A stretch of DNA of 16,353 nt from Syntrophomonadaceae bacterium (GTDB lineage: Bacteria; Bacillota; Syntrophomonadia; Syntrophomonadales; Syntrophothermaceae): contig JARYMO010000009.1 of NCBI GenBank assembly GCA_029907055.1, positions 1-16,353 on the forward strand, written 5' to 3'. The notes beneath the pieces were generated by a model that was given only the letters and a program-made list of their open reading frames with translations, ran no database searches and was not told the origin of the DNA. This document shows positions 15,557 to 16,353 of this stretch, in pieces. The position numbers and the translations under genes were made by a program. Each line of letters starts with the position of its first letter. The stretch's first letter is position 1.

Positions 15557-16353
15557 TCACACCGGTGCGCCCAGCGCCAGGTAGAGAGCCGCCGCTGCCA
15601 GCACCGCGGCCCCGACCAGCACGTAGAACGCGTAGGTCTGGACCTGGCCGTCTTCCGTGTAGCGCAGGCGTTCGCCACTGCGGCCAGTGAAACGCGCCAC
15701 GCCATTCACGGCGCCGTTGACCACCTTGAGGTCCACCCACTCCAGCACCCGGGCGCCGCCGTCCACCAGCACGGCGCCGGCACGGGCGTACAACTCGTCC
15801 ACGTAGTACTTGTGGGTGAGCAACGCATACAGGCCTGCGAAACGGCGGCGGATACCCTCGGCGTCCAGCAGCCGGCGCTGGTAGAAGGCCCAGGCCAGCA
15901 GGATGCCGGCTGCCGCCACCAACGTCGAGACGGCCATGATGGCAGGGCTGGCCTGGTGGTGAGCGACGCCGGGGGCAGTGACGTAGTGGGCGAAGGCATT
16001 GCCTGCCAGGGGAGAGCCCACCAGGCCAACCGTCACCGAGAGCAGGGCCAGCACCAGCAGCGGTACCGTCATCACTGCCGGCGATTCGTGGGCATGGAGG
16101 CCGCCGTGGTTGGGCCCGAAAAAAGCCACGAAGACCAGGCGGAACATGTAGAAGGCGGTCAGGAAGGCCACCGCGGTCCCCAGGACGTACAGCCCGGTGT
16201 GGCCGCTGGCCCAGGCCCCCAGCAGGATCTCGTCCTTGGACCAGAACCCCGACAGTGGCGGAATGCCAGACAGCGCCAGGGCGCCGATGACGAAGGTCCA
16301 GGTGGTGACGGGCATGGTGCGCGCCAGCTGGCCCATGCGGCGGATGTCCTGCT
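15557..16353 (-). CDS. nuoL: NADH-quinone oxidoreductase subunit L (C-terminal part)
   Basis: The last 264 residues of the complex I L subunit, running off the right edge; the first in-window methionine (16336) is internal, as the frame stays open to 16353 (Q-D-I-R-R-M). Seen: GIPPLSGFWSKDEILL with the conserved channel lysine, the TAFYMFRLVFVAFFG helix, HAHESPAVMTVPLLVLALLS, and the C-terminal region with LTHKYYVDELY that leads into the long lateral helix and last anchor helix. The subunit pumps protons and clamps the membrane arm. It is followed by nuoM and nuoN in the usual complex I order. Confidence 0.95.
   Translation of the reverse strand, partial: QDIRRMGQLARTMPVTTWTFVIGALALSGIPPLSGFWSKDEILLGAWASGHTGLYVLGTAVAFLTAFYMFRLVFVAFFGPNHGGLHAHESPAVMTVPLLVLALLSVTVGLVGSPLAGNAFAHYVTAPGVAHHQASPAIMAVSTLVAAAGILLAWAFYQRRLLDAEGIRRRFAGLYALLTHKYYVDELYARAGAVLVDGGARVLEWVDLKVVNGAVNGVARFTGRSGERLRYTEDGQVQTYAFYVLVGAAVLAAAALYLALGAPV

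Noticed and set aside
14197..15690. 497-codon open frame on the plus strand
   Set aside because: Antisense to nuoM and nuoL; rich in His, Gln, Gly and Glu, as expected from the complement of hydrophobic membrane-protein codons.

Overview
The window is a GC-rich stretch from what looks like an anaerobic, obligately or facultatively chemotrophic bacterium, most plausibly a high-GC Bacillota-type lineage. The basis is strong AGGAGG-like ribosome sites, frequent GTG starts, a lipoprotein-type solute-binding protein, corrinoid methyltransferase genes, oxygen-sensitive double-cubane iron-sulfur proteins and a respiratory complex I operon. The taxonomic call is inference; no rRNA or marker gene is present.

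Layout. Positions 1-60 hold the last codons of a plus-strand gene and a strong hairpin. Positions 150-9836 are one minus-strand gene series, read right to left: a corrinoid-binding protein; an MtaA/CmuA-like methyltransferase; a double-cubane-cluster reductase (HgdB/BcrB/YjiM family); a second, divergent UroD-fold methyltransferase; a complete CUT1-type ABC importer (binding lipoprotein, two permeases, MsmX/UgpC-type ATPase); and a second double-cubane reductase. A good sigma70-type promoter (9926-9954) lies just ahead of the first gene. The genes are tightly spaced, with a TGATG stop-start junction joining a methyltransferase to the binding protein and an 11-base overlap between the two permeases. 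The series therefore reads as one operon, although the 111-base and 172-base gaps around the second reductase could hold internal control sites.

Positions 10087-11868 (plus strand, divergent from that operon) encode an SLC13/ArsB-type anion permease with two central RCK_C domains. A nitroreductase-family protein (11926-12501, minus) converges on it. From 12614 to the right edge, on the minus strand, lies the end of a complex I operon: nuoL (partial), nuoM and nuoN.

How the genes fit together. The corrinoid protein and the two zinc-site UroD-fold enzymes form the core of a methyl-transfer system. The importer presumably brings in the methyl donor or a methylated or methoxylated compound. The two double-cubane proteins are low-potential reductases that could reactivate oxidised corrinoid or act on the imported compound. 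No gene for the ATPase that normally fires double-cubane proteins is in the window, and no methyltransferase of a known named substrate class was recognised. This combination is the most unusual feature of the window; its substrate cannot be read from the sequence.
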